A DNA stretch of 64,000 nucleotides from Strobilurus pachycystidiatus. Lineage: Eukaryota; Basidiomycota; Agaricomycetes; Agaricales; Physalacriaceae. The notes beneath the pieces are model-generated. The model made no database searches and had not been told where the DNA came from. It was given only the letters and a program-made list of their open reading frames with translations. The stretch lies in assembly GCA_019915135.1 (NCBI GenBank), contig JAHLMK010000001.1, positions 6,200,001 to 6,264,000 of the forward strand, read 5' to 3'. Positions 22,222 to 32,382 of the stretch are shown in pieces. Each line of letters starts with the position of its first letter. The stretch's first letter is position 1. The translations under genes and the position numbers were made by a program.

Positions 22222-24582
22222 GTGTTTCTCGACGAAAACCTGGCAAAAGGATACATACGTCCTTCCAAGTCCCCCATGGCGAGTCCCTTCTTCTTTGTTA
22301 AAAAGAAAGACGGAAAACTACGCCCCGTCCAGGATTATCGCGAACTTAACAAAGGCACCATCAAGAACGAGTACCCACTCCCGCTCATTGGAGAATTGAT
22401 CGATAAACTCAAGGGTGCTCATTACTTTTCAAAGGTAGACCTTCGTCAAGGCTACAACAACTGCCGAATCAAGGAAGGAGACGAGTGGAAAGGCGCATTC
22501 AAGACAAATCGCGGTCTGTTTGAACCCTTGGTGATGTTCTTTGGTCTTATGAATTCTCCTGCCACGTTTCAAGCAATGATGAATACCATTCTCAAGGACC
22601 TGATCGACTCCGGCAAAGTTGTCGTATACATGGACGACATCTTGATCTTCACCAAGACCTTAGAAGAACACCGCAAGGTCGTCTTGCAGGTTCTCCAGCG
22701 CCTGAAGGAGCACGATCTCTATGCTAAGCCCGAGAAGTGCACCTTTGAAGCTGAGTCCATTGAATTCCTCGGACTCATCATCTCTCACAATGAACTTCGC
22801 ATGGACCCAGTCAAGGTAGACGGTGTCGCCAAGTGGCCGTTACCTCGGAATGTCAAGGACGTCCAATCATTCCTTGGCTTTGGGAATTTCTACCGTCGTT
22901 TCATTGAAGGTTTCTCTCGGATTGCGCGCCCCCTGTTTGATCTCACCAAGAAAGACGGACCATGGGTCTGGAAACCGGAGTGTCAAGAGGCCTTCGAGGC
23001 ACTTAAAGATGCGTTCACATCGTCACCCGTCCTTATCATGCCTAACCCCGACAAGCCCTATTGTGTGGAAGTAGATGCTTCAGACTATGCCACAGGCGGA
23101 ATTCTATCCCAGACAGGCGACGACGACCAATGGCATCCTGTCGCCTACATCTCTAAGTCCCTTTCTGAACCTCAACGCAATTATGACATTCATGACAAGG
23201 AACTTCTCGCTATTATCCGTGCTCTGGAAGCCTGGCGCCAGTACCTCGAAGGTTCAGCACACCGAGTTGATATTCTCACTGACCACAAGAACCTTGAATA
23301 TTTTGCCAACTCGCAGAAACTCAGCCGGCGACAGGCTCGCTGGGCACTATTCCTCACTCGCTTTGATTTCACTCTCACTCATAAACCTGGTACTCAAAAC
23401 CGTAGTGACCCACTCTCCCGCCGTGCGGATCACAAAGAGGGGGTCGATGACGACAACACCGACAGGATCCTCCTTGATCCAAAGTTTTTCCGAATTCGTG
23501 CTACCAGACCCGGAGAAGTTGTAGCCGTTGGAGACGCTGAGCTGCGGCTTCGTACGGCTTACCATCCTCAAACAGATGGCGAAACCGAGCGTTATAATCA
23601 AGAACTTGAACAATACCTCCGCGTTTTCTGTAACTACCGACAAGACGACTGGGTCAAATACCTTTCCTTTGCGGAATTCTCTCACAACAGTCGCATTCAC
23701 TCCGCCACGGGCAAGTCCCCCTTTGAACTTCTTCACGGTTTCAAACCCCGCTTATACCCCTCTTTGAACCCCACGTCCAATATTCCCACTGTCGAAGAAC
23801 GGTTGACCAACCTAGAACGGCTTCGCGAGGAAGTCAAGGCTAGCCTTACCACCGCCGCAGAGATCATGAAGCGGAACAACGGAGATGTCACCAAGAAGGG
23901 CATTACGTTCAAAGTTGGTGACAAGGTGTTGCTTGACGGAAAGAATCTCAAGACAACGCGACCCAAAGCTAAGCTCTCAGACAAGCATCATGGGCCTTTT
24001 GAAGTCACTGACGTACTTGGACCAGTCAACTATCGTCTCAAACTTCTTCCCACATGGCGTATACACCCTGTCTTCCACGCTGCCCTCCTCCTTCCTTTTG
24101 TGGAGACCGAGGCTCATGGGCCTAATTTCCCATCGAATCCGCCCGACCTCATCGACGACAAGGAAGAGTTTGATGTTGAAACCATACTCGACTCTCGCCC
24201 AACTCGTAACAAGCGCGGCATTCAGTACTTGGTGAAGTGGTTGGACTACCCGTCATCAGAGAACACCTGGGAACCCAGTTCCAACCTCACGAAGGCACTC
24301 CCTTTGATCAAGGAATTCCATCGTACACATCCCACGGCTTACTCCAAACCCCTTCCCCACCTTCGCACTCTCGGTGTCACCGTTAACGACATCTGGACGG
24401 GGACTACTGCGCTCCAGGGGCAAGCGCATCCTAAAGAGGGGGTATTGTCACGAATCGCCTCTATTCTGCTTCCTCCATCACGTCTCCACTCCCGACATCG
24501 CCACATTCTCCCATCTCTACATTCACCTCGGCCTGGGCCTAGCCCACATTCACTTGGCATCCATCGTCTTGGCATTGCCTAG
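22222..24582 (+). pseudogene. Ty3 pol: reverse transcriptase, RNase H, integrase remnant, chromodomain
   Basis: A long open frame continuing the interrupted pol. It shows RT motifs (LRPVQDYRELN, KVDLRQGYN, FGLMNSPATFQ, YMDD at 22627-22638), RNase H (VEVDASDYATGGILSQ, TDHKNLEYF), then jumps directly to the end of the integrase core (AYHPQTDGETERYNQ). The HHCC zinc-binding part and the first two catalytic Asp regions of integrase are missing, but the frame is kept. The C-terminus holds the integrase GPY/F region and a chromodomain (VETILDSRPT ... YLVKWLDYPSSENTWEP), which defines a chromovirus. It could not integrate by itself. Confidence 0.85.
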
Positions 24583-24919
24583 ACCTGTCCATCAGTGGTC
24601 TGATGACCACCTGGGTCCACTCCGGACCGCCTATTGTCTCTACTCCGGCCCGCCTATTGTCTCGCCACATTAGGACTTCCTATTGTCTTATTGTTCTCCT
24701 CCTTACTACACAGCCACGGACTTTGTATATATATAGTAGCTCCCTTCCCTTGAGTTTTCTCAGTCTGTTCTCTTCGTCTACTCACTGCTCGGTCGCTCCT
24801 AGTACTGGTGTAGCTTGACACACTCCTCCTTCATATCTATCTCTATCTCTATCCCTTTCTCCTTGTCTCGTTCGTGTGACTTGGGTGGTTGCCTTAGTAT
24901 TTGGGCACCAGTCTTGACA
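24446..24919 (+). repeat. 3' LTR of the Ty3 element
   Basis: An uninterrupted 474-bp LTR, TGTCACGAAT to CTTGACA, directly after the polypurine tract and before the GGCGT target duplication. Confidence 0.9.
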
Positions 24920-25002
24920 GGCGTTCAGATCCGACAGCACTCTTACTCTGACGTCCCAGCCGGCTTCGGACGGATGCTGCTTTTTTCCCAGTCTCACAAT
25001 TC

Positions 25003-26176
25003 TAGAGACCTTCACGAGTCTTGACTCGAGTCGACTCGGACTCGCAGTCACGAGTACTCATGGGCCAAATCAGTGCCCGCGACTCGTGTCAAGACTCGCA
25101 CTGGTAAAGACTCGAGTCCCGCGAGTCGAGTACTCACGGGTCCGGCGAGTACTCATGTTGATTCGAGTTGTTATGAGTACTCACGGGTACTCAGGCGAGT
25201 ACTCGTGCAGTACTCGCAGTGTTCATCTGTCATGCACGACGAATCCCCCCGAGCAATTGCGCGGGGGGCCTCAGCCGGGCATGAGTACATGATTAGCGAG
25301 GGCGGCGGCGGGGCGGCGAGGGAGTTGACATTATAGGAAGAACCACAACGAGGTGACGAGGAGGTGTGTGCCGTGCGGTAGTGATGTTGAGTGTGGTTGG
25401 GTGGCGGAGATGCGAGTGTGTGCGGCATGCGGCATGCTGCATGAATAAATAGATCAATGGCCAGAGACATCAAATGAATGAAATTTGAGACACGCACCTG
25501 GGTGTGCGCGTCATTCGCAAACGCACCGCGCACCGGTCATCCCGCCCAATCCAGTCCCCAGGCCTGCCGAGCAGCACTTCAGAGGTCCTTCCAAAGTGCC
25601 GAGGCCTCTGGATGGCCGCTATTGTCGCCGTTCAGCGTCTGCTGCCCATGTATGGGGGCTTACGCGTCCTGGTTGGCCCGTTGCCAAGGCCGCGGTGCCC
25701 TAGCAACGGACCTCAGAAGTCGTCCGCGCCCTATTGTGGGGCATGAGGGTGTCGTCCAAAGCCAGATGACAATTGTCAGACTGGCAGGGTTGACGAATCG
25801 TCAACCCCATGGTGGTGGAGGCAGGAGAAGAGCAAGAGATTGATCGCGATCAATCTCGCTCGCTCGCTTGGGATCCGGGATATTGATCCCGAGTGATCAG
25901 ATCAAATTTCATTAAGAACGAGCGTACACAAAGCGTACAACACGCTTGCTGCACGCTCGGCTCACAGTTTGTCTGAGGTCTTTAACCGTCAGAGAACTGC
26001 GCGAGTCCGTGTGAGTACTCGCCATGAGTACTCACACGACCGAAGCCCTGCTCGCGACTCGTGTTCGGACTCGCCCCGGCAAGATCCGCGAGTCTCGGGG
26101 ATCGAGTCCTGCGAGTGCCCGAGGCGAGTCGAGTCTCGAGTACTCACTGGATCCTCGAGACTCGTGAAGGTCTCTA
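25003..26176. mobile_element. hAT-like non-autonomous element rich in GAGTACTC motifs
   Basis: Terminal inverted repeats TAGAGACCTTCACGAGTCT (left) and the near-complement AGACTCGTGAAGGTCTCTA (right) are flanked by the 8-bp duplication CACAATTC at 24995-25002 and 26177-26184. An 8-bp duplication with TA...-type ends is characteristic of hAT elements. Both 200-bp subterminal regions are packed with CGAGTACTCG/GAGTCG words, as expected of transposase binding sites. No transposase is present. The segment at about 25230-25310 resembles 10806-10890 in the other TIR element. Confidence 0.85.
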
Positions 26177-26184
26177 CACAATTC

Positions 26185-26850
26185 TTATCCTTTGCATGCA
26201 TGCACCCCGAGACGCATTGCTTGTTGTTTTTGGCCCGCACTTTCCCGAAATCGGCTCCGCGGTGAGCCCTCACGCCAAAACGCGTCGGCCTACACAGGAG
26301 GACGGCACTGCACTGCACGGCGGGAGGTGTTTTGCCTATGCGTGGGTTGACAGTGTGTCTTCGCCGGATTTGCTGCTCTTCTCTTCTCTGAGTCTTTTTG
26401 ATTACCTGGATGCCGCCTCTTATCCCTCTTCTCCTTCGATCCGGGCCACATATGGGTCTTGTCGTGATGGAAATGAGGCGACAAGTATTGTCGTAGGGTC
26501 TCCAAATAAGGATTATCGCTCTCGCCATCAGGCAGTGCCCCTGAGGATCTGCGTTGGGACAAAAGTGTTCATGATCGTCGACGATGTACCTCACACCATT
26601 GTCAGTCCACCGACTTCCATTGAACCATGGCGAGTCGCTCCGTGGTCTCCGTGCCGTCAGAGATTGAGTGGCGTCACGAGTTTGACTTGGACGCGGGATG
26701 GTCTCTTTCCGGGACTCTTCTCGCCACTGACTGCGCCACAGATTTGTAATCACGAGAAAGTTCTTGCGGAGTAACGTTGCCGATTTGAGCCTCGGTTCCA
26801 CAGCGGTGTGGAACCGTCTACCAATATGGCGATGACTTCTTGCTTCTTGT
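26185..26850. other. Intergenic; contains the diverged promoter relic at 26468-26590
   Basis: Frames here are open by chance and show no coding character that I trust. The block at 26468-26590 is related to the promoter of the 5063 gene. Confidence 0.35.
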
Positions 26851-26855
26851 GTCCA

Positions 26856-26862
26856 TATAAAA
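26856..26862 (+). promoter_or_regulatory. TATA box of the 26904 gene
   Basis: TATAAAA, 42-48 nt before the ATG at 26904. It makes the upstream ATG at 26877 unlikely as start because that would precede the expected transcription start. Confidence 0.5.
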
Positions 26863-26903
26863 GGCCGGCACGATAGGTGCTTGGTACCCCATCAATCTTC
26901 ATC

Positions 26904-27485
26904 ATGTCCTTGACCGCTCCCTCTGACGCGCAGAAAAAGGCAGTCTCAATATACATCAATGGCCAGCTGGAGGATGTTCTGGCCACATTGACCAACAGAC
27001 CCGTCAGAGAGTCCGGGGACCCGACTCTCATAGTCCACCCATGGCCATGGTGTAGCAGACAGGACATAACAATTTATGCGGCAGAGGGCACGATCCCAAC
27101 GCGCATCCAGATTCTGTACACCCACCCATATTTCAACAGATATCAATGGACACTGTCGTTCATGGACTTCAACTGCCCTAGTACGTCCTCACTTCAGTTG
27201 ACTATAATCCGTGTGCTCATCGCTGTAGACATCGCATCGGGCACCATTACCTGCGATAATTTGAGAATAACTTGCGGGGACTTCTCTCAGCTCAATGACA
27301 ACTTTGCTCGGCAGCTTGTGCTCAAGATGCTTCAGGAGTCACAGCGTCTGGGCGGGTACCCGCTGGAGGTGTACCTCAGGCCGCGGGTTTATGTGCTTTC
27401 CGACAATAGTACGTCTGAGAGAGTCGAATTCGGGTACACCAACCGTAACAGATTCAGAAGACTTGTTGCCTCACCCAATTTCTAA
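26904..27485 (+). CDS. Hypothetical protein
   Basis: An open frame of 193 residues starting MSLTAPSDAQKKAVSIYING. A possible in-frame intron of 48 nt (27181-27228, GTACGT...TGTAG, with a GACTAT branch-like site) could remove 16 residues without changing frame, so two isoforms are possible. The sequence has alternating hydrophobic strands (DITIYAAEG, IQILYTHPYF, LEVYLRPRVYVL) suggesting a beta-rich fold. I see no signal peptide or catalytic motif and do not recognise a family. The gene lies between a hAT-like element and F-box-like paralog B. Confidence 0.55.
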   Translation: MSLTAPSDAQKKAVSIYINGQLEDVLATLTNRPVRESGDPTLIVHPWPWCSRQDITIYAAEGTIPTRIQILYTHPYFNRYQWTLSFMDFNCPSTSSLQLTIIRVLIAVDIASGTITCDNLRITCGDFSQLNDNFARQLVLKMLQESQRLGGYPLEVYLRPRVYVLSDNSTSERVEFGYTNRNRFRRLVASPNF

Positions 27486-27880
27486 ATTCTAATCACTTCA
27501 TGTCCTTCGATAGGTAGTAGAGATTGTATATATACTTACATGTCCGTCACTCGCGTCCTGATAAATTTTCTTTCCCAATCCCATAACATTACTTGAACGC
27601 AGATGTGGCGTCATCCATCCTCGTGGTCATGAGTCCTCTTTTCATATTTGGGTACCCAACTTCCGAGAGATCGGTTCCGAGACTGTCGCAATTCGTTGAT
27701 CCTCATACACAGTTGTGCGACAAGTCTTCGGCTCCGTTTCTCGAGCGTACACTGGGATGTGTATTTCATCCAGCACATGGATCTCGTCTCTGTTGAATGT
27801 TCTTCCGGTTCCCTAAATCAGGGACCGCCAGCTTGAACAGTTCCTAGTCATTACCCACTCGTCCCGCTGCGCTGCTCTAG
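27486..27880. other. Intergenic, no gene seen
   Basis: 3' flank of the 26904 gene up to the breakpoint of the segmental duplication. Confidence 0.4.
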
Positions 27881-27940
27881 AGATGCTCATCTAACAGACC
27901 GAAAGGAGAACAATAGAGCATCACCGGGCGTCACCGTTAG

Positions 27941-28029
27941 TGATCAGCGCGCACTTGTCATGGTGATTCCTTACGGAGGCTTTTACAGCTATTCACTTGA
28001 CGACCGAAAGACCATCCTGGGGTATATAA
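27941..28029 (+). promoter_or_regulatory. Conserved promoter: TGATCAGCGCGC and TATA box
   Basis: TGATCAGCGCGC at 27941-27952 and TATATAA at 28023-28029, about 140 nt upstream of ATG 28166. Confidence 0.55.
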
Positions 28030-28165
28030 GGGGAACATTCTTCCTCATGTCCAGCAGCATTCCACCCACCCATCCCTTTTTTACTCGGGGCATCTTCTCA
28101 GTGTTCCGACTCTCCCAACATACACCACCAATCATATCCAATCCTGCCATCCTTTCCGTTCTATT

Positions 28166-29671
28166 ATGAACCACAACCACAACCCCCACAATGGCTGGCA
28201 TCTTCCGCCGGAGGTCTGCAAGACCATCATAGGATATGTCCGCGACGAGGACGACTATGATGCCTCCATGGCTGACTTCACCAACATCGTCAAGGCCGGT
28301 CTGGGAAGGTCAGAGATGGAGCCCCAGGCCCGCTACGCCAGACTCGAGAACCTCTACGTCGGCCCCGACGATGACCCAGACGACTGGCTGGACCGTGTTC
28401 TCCGCGAACTCAAGCAGACTCCGCACGTCGGCCATGCCGTCAAGAGCATGATCATCGAAGAGCAAGACGATGATCCAGCCTATCCCTTATCAACGAACGC
28501 CAAGCTCCCCGAGCTGTTTGCCCGTGCTCAAGGTCTCAAACAGCTGGAGCTGAGGCGATTCAACTTTGGTGTAGTCCCCATGCGTCTTTGGGAAGCAATT
28601 GACGCAAAGAACAAGAATCTCATGTACTTGACTTTCGAGGAGTGCAAGTTCTGGCCCGAGCAACTCCACATCTTGTTGTTTCTTTTCCTCAAGCGTCTTG
28701 AGGGGACGAATGTGATACTCCACGGCATCCGAGTCATTAAACCAATCTGGCTGATGAACAATGCACAGATGCTTGACACGTTTAGATTTCTTCTCAGGGA
28801 TATTGCCTCCCGCAGTGGCGCGAAGACTCCCGTGCGTGTACATAATCTCCATCTGGAGACATCGGGAAAGAGATTTACGGATGACATCAAATGTCTTGTC
28901 GGAGCCGTGATGCCCATACTGCGACCACAACTTGTCTCTGTCTCAGGGCTACTCGAGATCACACCATATTCGGTCGAGGCATTGCAATGGCTTGTCCATA
29001 ATTGCGCTGGTAGCCTTCCAGGAGTACCCACATACCCCGATTTCCCATTTCAACGTCTGCAGCTCGAGATGGAGTTCGAAGTCTCTGTCGCTCCTGATTT
29101 GGCACCGTTGCGGATCCCATTGTCCCTGACAAGATTAAGGCTCCATATCCATATCAGTGATGGCCACTCGAACGAAAATCTGTTGAAGTGGTACTATCGC
29201 ACCCTGCGAAATGTACGATCCCCTCTCAAGTTCCTCATCTTTGATGTGCACATTGTGCAGTTCCACGAGACGCGATGCCGCGAGGGCACATGTCATTGCT
29301 CCAGACGCGTCAAGGTGCCGTCTACCCTACACCCTCGAGAATGCTGGAAGAGCCTCGATGAGGTGCTCTCAAACATGCCAGTTGAGAAGTTGGATTTCGT
29401 GCCCGCGTGGTTTTCGGATAACGCCGACCATCACAAGGGGGATTTCGACGACGAGAGGATTTCCCCAGATTCCTCTGTCCTTGAGAACGGCGATTGCCCG
29501 CGAGTTCGCGACCCCGGGGAAGCCGCGTTCACAGATATCAGCGAAACTATGCTGAAGAACTTACCGAAGATGAAAGAGAAATACTTTGGCAAGGGGAAGG
29601 GGAAGCGACACGGAAGCCAGCCCAAGGGGGGATTTCACAAGGAGTGGAAAGAGCCTCAATCCTCTGACTGA
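28166..29671 (+). CDS. F-box/LRR-like family paralog B (intact)
   Basis: A single 501-residue exon starting MNHNHNPHNG. Residues about 11-65 look like a basidiomycete F-box (HLPPEVCKTIIGYV ... YARLENLYVG). The middle (70-330) has Leu-rich segments spaced like degenerate leucine-rich repeats (LKQLELRRFNF, NLMYLTFEECKFW). The C-terminal third carries the family's own signature: CREGTCHCSRRVK, then WKSLDEVLS, then WFSDNADHHKGDFDDERI. The end is basic (KYFGKGKGKRHG). If the F-box is real it would bind Skp1 and act as a ubiquitin-ligase adaptor; that is inference. It is one of five paralogs here and the only full-length one with the F-box-like start. Confidence 0.8.
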   Translation: MNHNHNPHNGWHLPPEVCKTIIGYVRDEDDYDASMADFTNIVKAGLGRSEMEPQARYARLENLYVGPDDDPDDWLDRVLRELKQTPHVGHAVKSMIIEEQDDDPAYPLSTNAKLPELFARAQGLKQLELRRFNFGVVPMRLWEAIDAKNKNLMYLTFEECKFWPEQLHILLFLFLKRLEGTNVILHGIRVIKPIWLMNNAQMLDTFRFLLRDIASRSGAKTPVRVHNLHLETSGKRFTDDIKCLVGAVMPILRPQLVSVSGLLEITPYSVEALQWLVHNCAGSLPGVPTYPDFPFQRLQLEMEFEVSVAPDLAPLRIPLSLTRLRLHIHISDGHSNENLLKWYYRTLRNVRSPLKFLIFDVHIVQFHETRCREGTCHCSRRVKVPSTLHPRECWKSLDEVLSNMPVEKLDFVPAWFSDNADHHKGDFDDERISPDSSVLENGDCPRVRDPGEAAFTDISETMLKNLPKMKEKYFGKGKGKRHGSQPKGGFHKEWKEPQSSD

Positions 29672-29804
29672 TTACTGAGTCTGGAACAAAGTCATGCGAC
29701 GACATTTCGTGGATCGCCTGTTTAGTACATAGTCGACCATGTAGTATCATGAATTACTTGAAATCACGTCTCCTCTCTACGAGCGCAAGATCAGTGTTGA
29801 GAAT

Positions 29805-30489
29805 ACGTTCAACTTAAGACGAAGCGGATAAGCCAAGAAACGAGTCGCCCCCTGCAGCAGGTGCTCAGAAAGCGGAGAGGAAACGAGATGTAAGCCACAC
29901 ACCCAGATTGATTGACCCGGAGGTACGACTCTCAATGCGCAAGTACAATTGTCCCCACTCAACCTGCCTCCCAACCGAGTTGTTCACGGACCGTCATCTG
30001 CCGGCTCTGTCTTCAGACAGGGCCAGCCGTACTTGGACATCCCGAGAAGCCAGCCGTGACTGACGGCCTTGGCCTGGCTTGCCATTTCGACGAGCCAGAG
30101 TTTTCCGAAGCCAGGCCGGCGGCTTCAGACCAAAGCCGGCCAGCTGATCGTTACGAATCAGAATCACGGCAAGGAAATCTCCTAGTCCCGCCACACGTCC
30201 ACCGAAGATTATAAGTAAACAGCAGTAGTATTCGTAGATCATTCCTTTATATATATATACAGCAGTGGAGACGAGAAGACGATAAGCAAGGAATAAGACC
30301 GGAGATAATAAAACAACAACCGAAGCGAGAAAAGGAAATCGTGTAGTACCGTACGTAGATGTGTATGAGTGGGGAGCGGTGCAGAAGTTGTTGTACAGTA
30401 GATGTGGCGTTACGGATGTAAGTGTCGTGATGCAGCGATGAAATGAGAGTCTTGGAGGGGAGGGGGATGGGTGGTGTGACGCGCTGTGC
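29805..30489. other. Intergenic, no gene seen
   Basis: It contains GGCCGGC/GCCGGCC-rich inverted words at about 30000-30140 but no clear terminal repeats, and a TATATATA run at 30248. Confidence 0.35.
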
Positions 30490-31099
30490 TCACAAAACGC
30501 GCTCGCCCTCCTCGATCCTGATCTCGACGACCTCGACGGTGTCGTAGTCAGAGCTAAAGGGAGAGTGGGACGTTGGTGGCGAGGTGGACGCGATGTCTGA
30601 AGGAAGTTGATTAGCATGTGGCGCAGGAGATGTATGGTGTGGGGATGACAAGCGCAGAGGAAACACACTCACATCGATCCTTACAGTACGCGGGCACGAA
30701 CAGATCCTGGTTCCAAACGAACCCGCCGCTCCTCTGGATCGTCAATATCGGCCTCAGCATAATCGGCCTCTCCTTCCTTCGCCTCTCCCTCTCTTCCCGT
30801 CGCCTTCTCCGCCTCTCCTCTGGCGTCGGCTGCGTCTCCTTCCCTTTGCCTTTGACGTCAACGTCCTTTCCAGGCTCTTCGTCAGCTTGCATCTGGTCCT
30901 TGGGTTCTTCGTCAGACGATGATGATGAGGACGAAGGGAGATCATGATGTTCTTCGTCCATGTGATTGTAGTCCTCGTCGTCCTCAGAGCAGCTCTCGCT
31001 CGCGCTGTCGTCTGCGTGGAGGATCTGCTCGTAGCACGCCCAGGTCGGCGGGGAGGAAGCGCGCCCGAAAGGGCGGCGGCGGAAGTACGTGGAGGACAT
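30490..31099 (-). CDS. Acidic/basic low-complexity hypothetical protein, two exons
   Basis: Exon 1 runs 31099-30673 and exon 2 runs 30596-30490. The 76-nt intron (30672-30597) has GTGAGT and CTTCAG ends and keeps the frame, giving 177 residues. The N-terminus (MSSTYFRRRPFGRASSPP) is followed by an acidic region with a Ser run (about residues 30-70), a strongly basic run of Glu/Arg (about 95-115), a hydrophobic core (MLRPILTIQRSGGFVWNQDL) and a C-terminal TVEVVEIRIEEGERVL. The conserved-looking core suggests a real protein, perhaps nuclear. No family recognised. Confidence 0.65.
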
Positions 31100-32290
31100 C
31101 GTGAGATAGGTGGCGTAAATTCAATGATGTGACAGATGGAAGCAGGTAGCGCTAAACAAGCCGGTGAGCGACCTTGTAAGGATGGGGAAACACAGCAACG
31201 CACCGGTCCTGGTCGATCAGAAACGGAGGTAAGCGGGCTGTAGAGGACGCTGGTCCGTGCACGGAGTGTTAAGTCGCGGGAAAGTTCCGAGTGGATGGAC
31301 CAGGTGCTGTTGACGCTGAGCCAGACAGTGCAGCGATAAGCAAGCGGTGGTCCGTGCGCGGAGAGCTGCGCCAAGCGAGAGGGTGTCGTTGAAGAGATGA
31401 AGGTCACGGATGAGACGAGTCCTAGTAAGATCGTCGCAGGAGAGAGAGCTGACGGTGTGTGGTCGAAGCGAGGCAAGGGCCAGGCGTGTGACTCATCAGC
31501 TTGGGGTAGCAGCATGATGTCATGCCCTCTACCCGCACTCTCGGCACGTCGGGCCGGTCCGCCACGTACACTTCACGTTTTATTACTGCCATGATGATGA
31601 AGGACTTTTCTGTTGAAGCTGAATTGCCTGATCAACGTCCTATGCTCTCCTGAATATCACCGTCGCCCTCAGGCACTCAAATTGTCAATGCCTCTATCGC
31701 TCTATAAACATAATCGGATTCTGCACGATAATCACCGTCAAGAGCGTTCGGGTCAGTCGCTCGCCGCTTGCAGTAGCTTCCCTTGTCGGCCGGGTTGTGT
31801 ACGTGCGCACAATCTGACAGATAAAGCTCCTCAACGGGCATATGAATGTCAGAGCAGATCTAACACCAAGACAGTCCGCGTGTAGGTCCCAGGCACTGAC
31901 ATTCCTGCGCCACATTTGGGTGGATACAACACTACGACAAAGGACACACTTTCATGGACTCGACATGGCTCTGTGCAGACGGTCAAGGATATACAAGTCA
32001 GGAACTTGAAGGCAGCCGCGACTGCCGATGCCGAACCTATGATCTATCGATCTGCACTGGCAGCCATCTGTCTGGAGTCCATTTCCACTACTTAGGCACA
32101 GCCTGATACACACTCATCGCCCCGATCAATAGACCAATTATCCCTGGATCTCTCTTTACAGGCGCGACTTGGCGCGTTGTTTGTCTTCGTCCCTTCTTCG
32201 ACTGACCGGAAGCCAAAAGCGTCGTCCCGGCAGATTTCTCCCCACAGCCTTGAACCGGGTCCGCGGTTACCTTATGCGACCCAGGAAGCA
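31100..32290. other. Intergenic, no gene seen
   Basis: Divergent spacing between the 31099 and 32383 genes. Open frames here lack coding character. Confidence 0.4.
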
Positions 32291-32292
32291 CC

Positions 32293-32298
32293 TATAAA
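32293..32298 (+). promoter_or_regulatory. TATA box of the 32383 gene
   Basis: TATAAA, about 85 nt upstream of ATG 32383. Confidence 0.5.
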
Positions 32299-32382
32299 GT
32301 CGCGTGCATAAGTAGCCCATAGGTCATCCAGCCCACATATCCTCCATCGTGTGCAACTTACCACCCATCCATCCCTCCATCA

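Larger units (their letters stand above)
9679..24919 (+). mobile_element. Full-length Ty3/gypsy chromovirus with three nested insertions
   Basis: The element is bounded by LTRs beginning TGTCACGAAT and ending CTTGACA and by the 5-bp target duplication GGCGT at 9674-9678 and 24920-24924. After removing the inserts at 10143-13899, 16198-17011 and 17712-22221, the remaining 6.1 kb reads LTR-gag-protease-RT-RNase H-integrase remnant-chromodomain-LTR. A polypurine tract (AAAGAGGGGGTAT) precedes the 3' LTR. The two 474-bp LTRs differ at only four positions by my count, so the element is young, yet it is inactivated by the inserts, an integrase deletion and a gag frameshift. Confidence 0.9.
27881..29804 (+). 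repeat. Segmental duplication, copy 2
   Basis: Counterpart of 5614-7534. Similarity begins at about CATCTAACAGACCG and ends at AGTGTTGAG near 29804. Confidence 0.8.

Noticed and set aside
24425..24673. A plus-strand frame across the end of Ty3 pol and the 3' LTR
   Set aside because: The pol stop lies inside the LTR; the second frame is LTR sequence also present at 9679 onward.
29980..30180. GGCCGGC-rich inverted words suggesting another MITE
   Set aside because: I could not find matching terminal inverted repeats or a target duplication.
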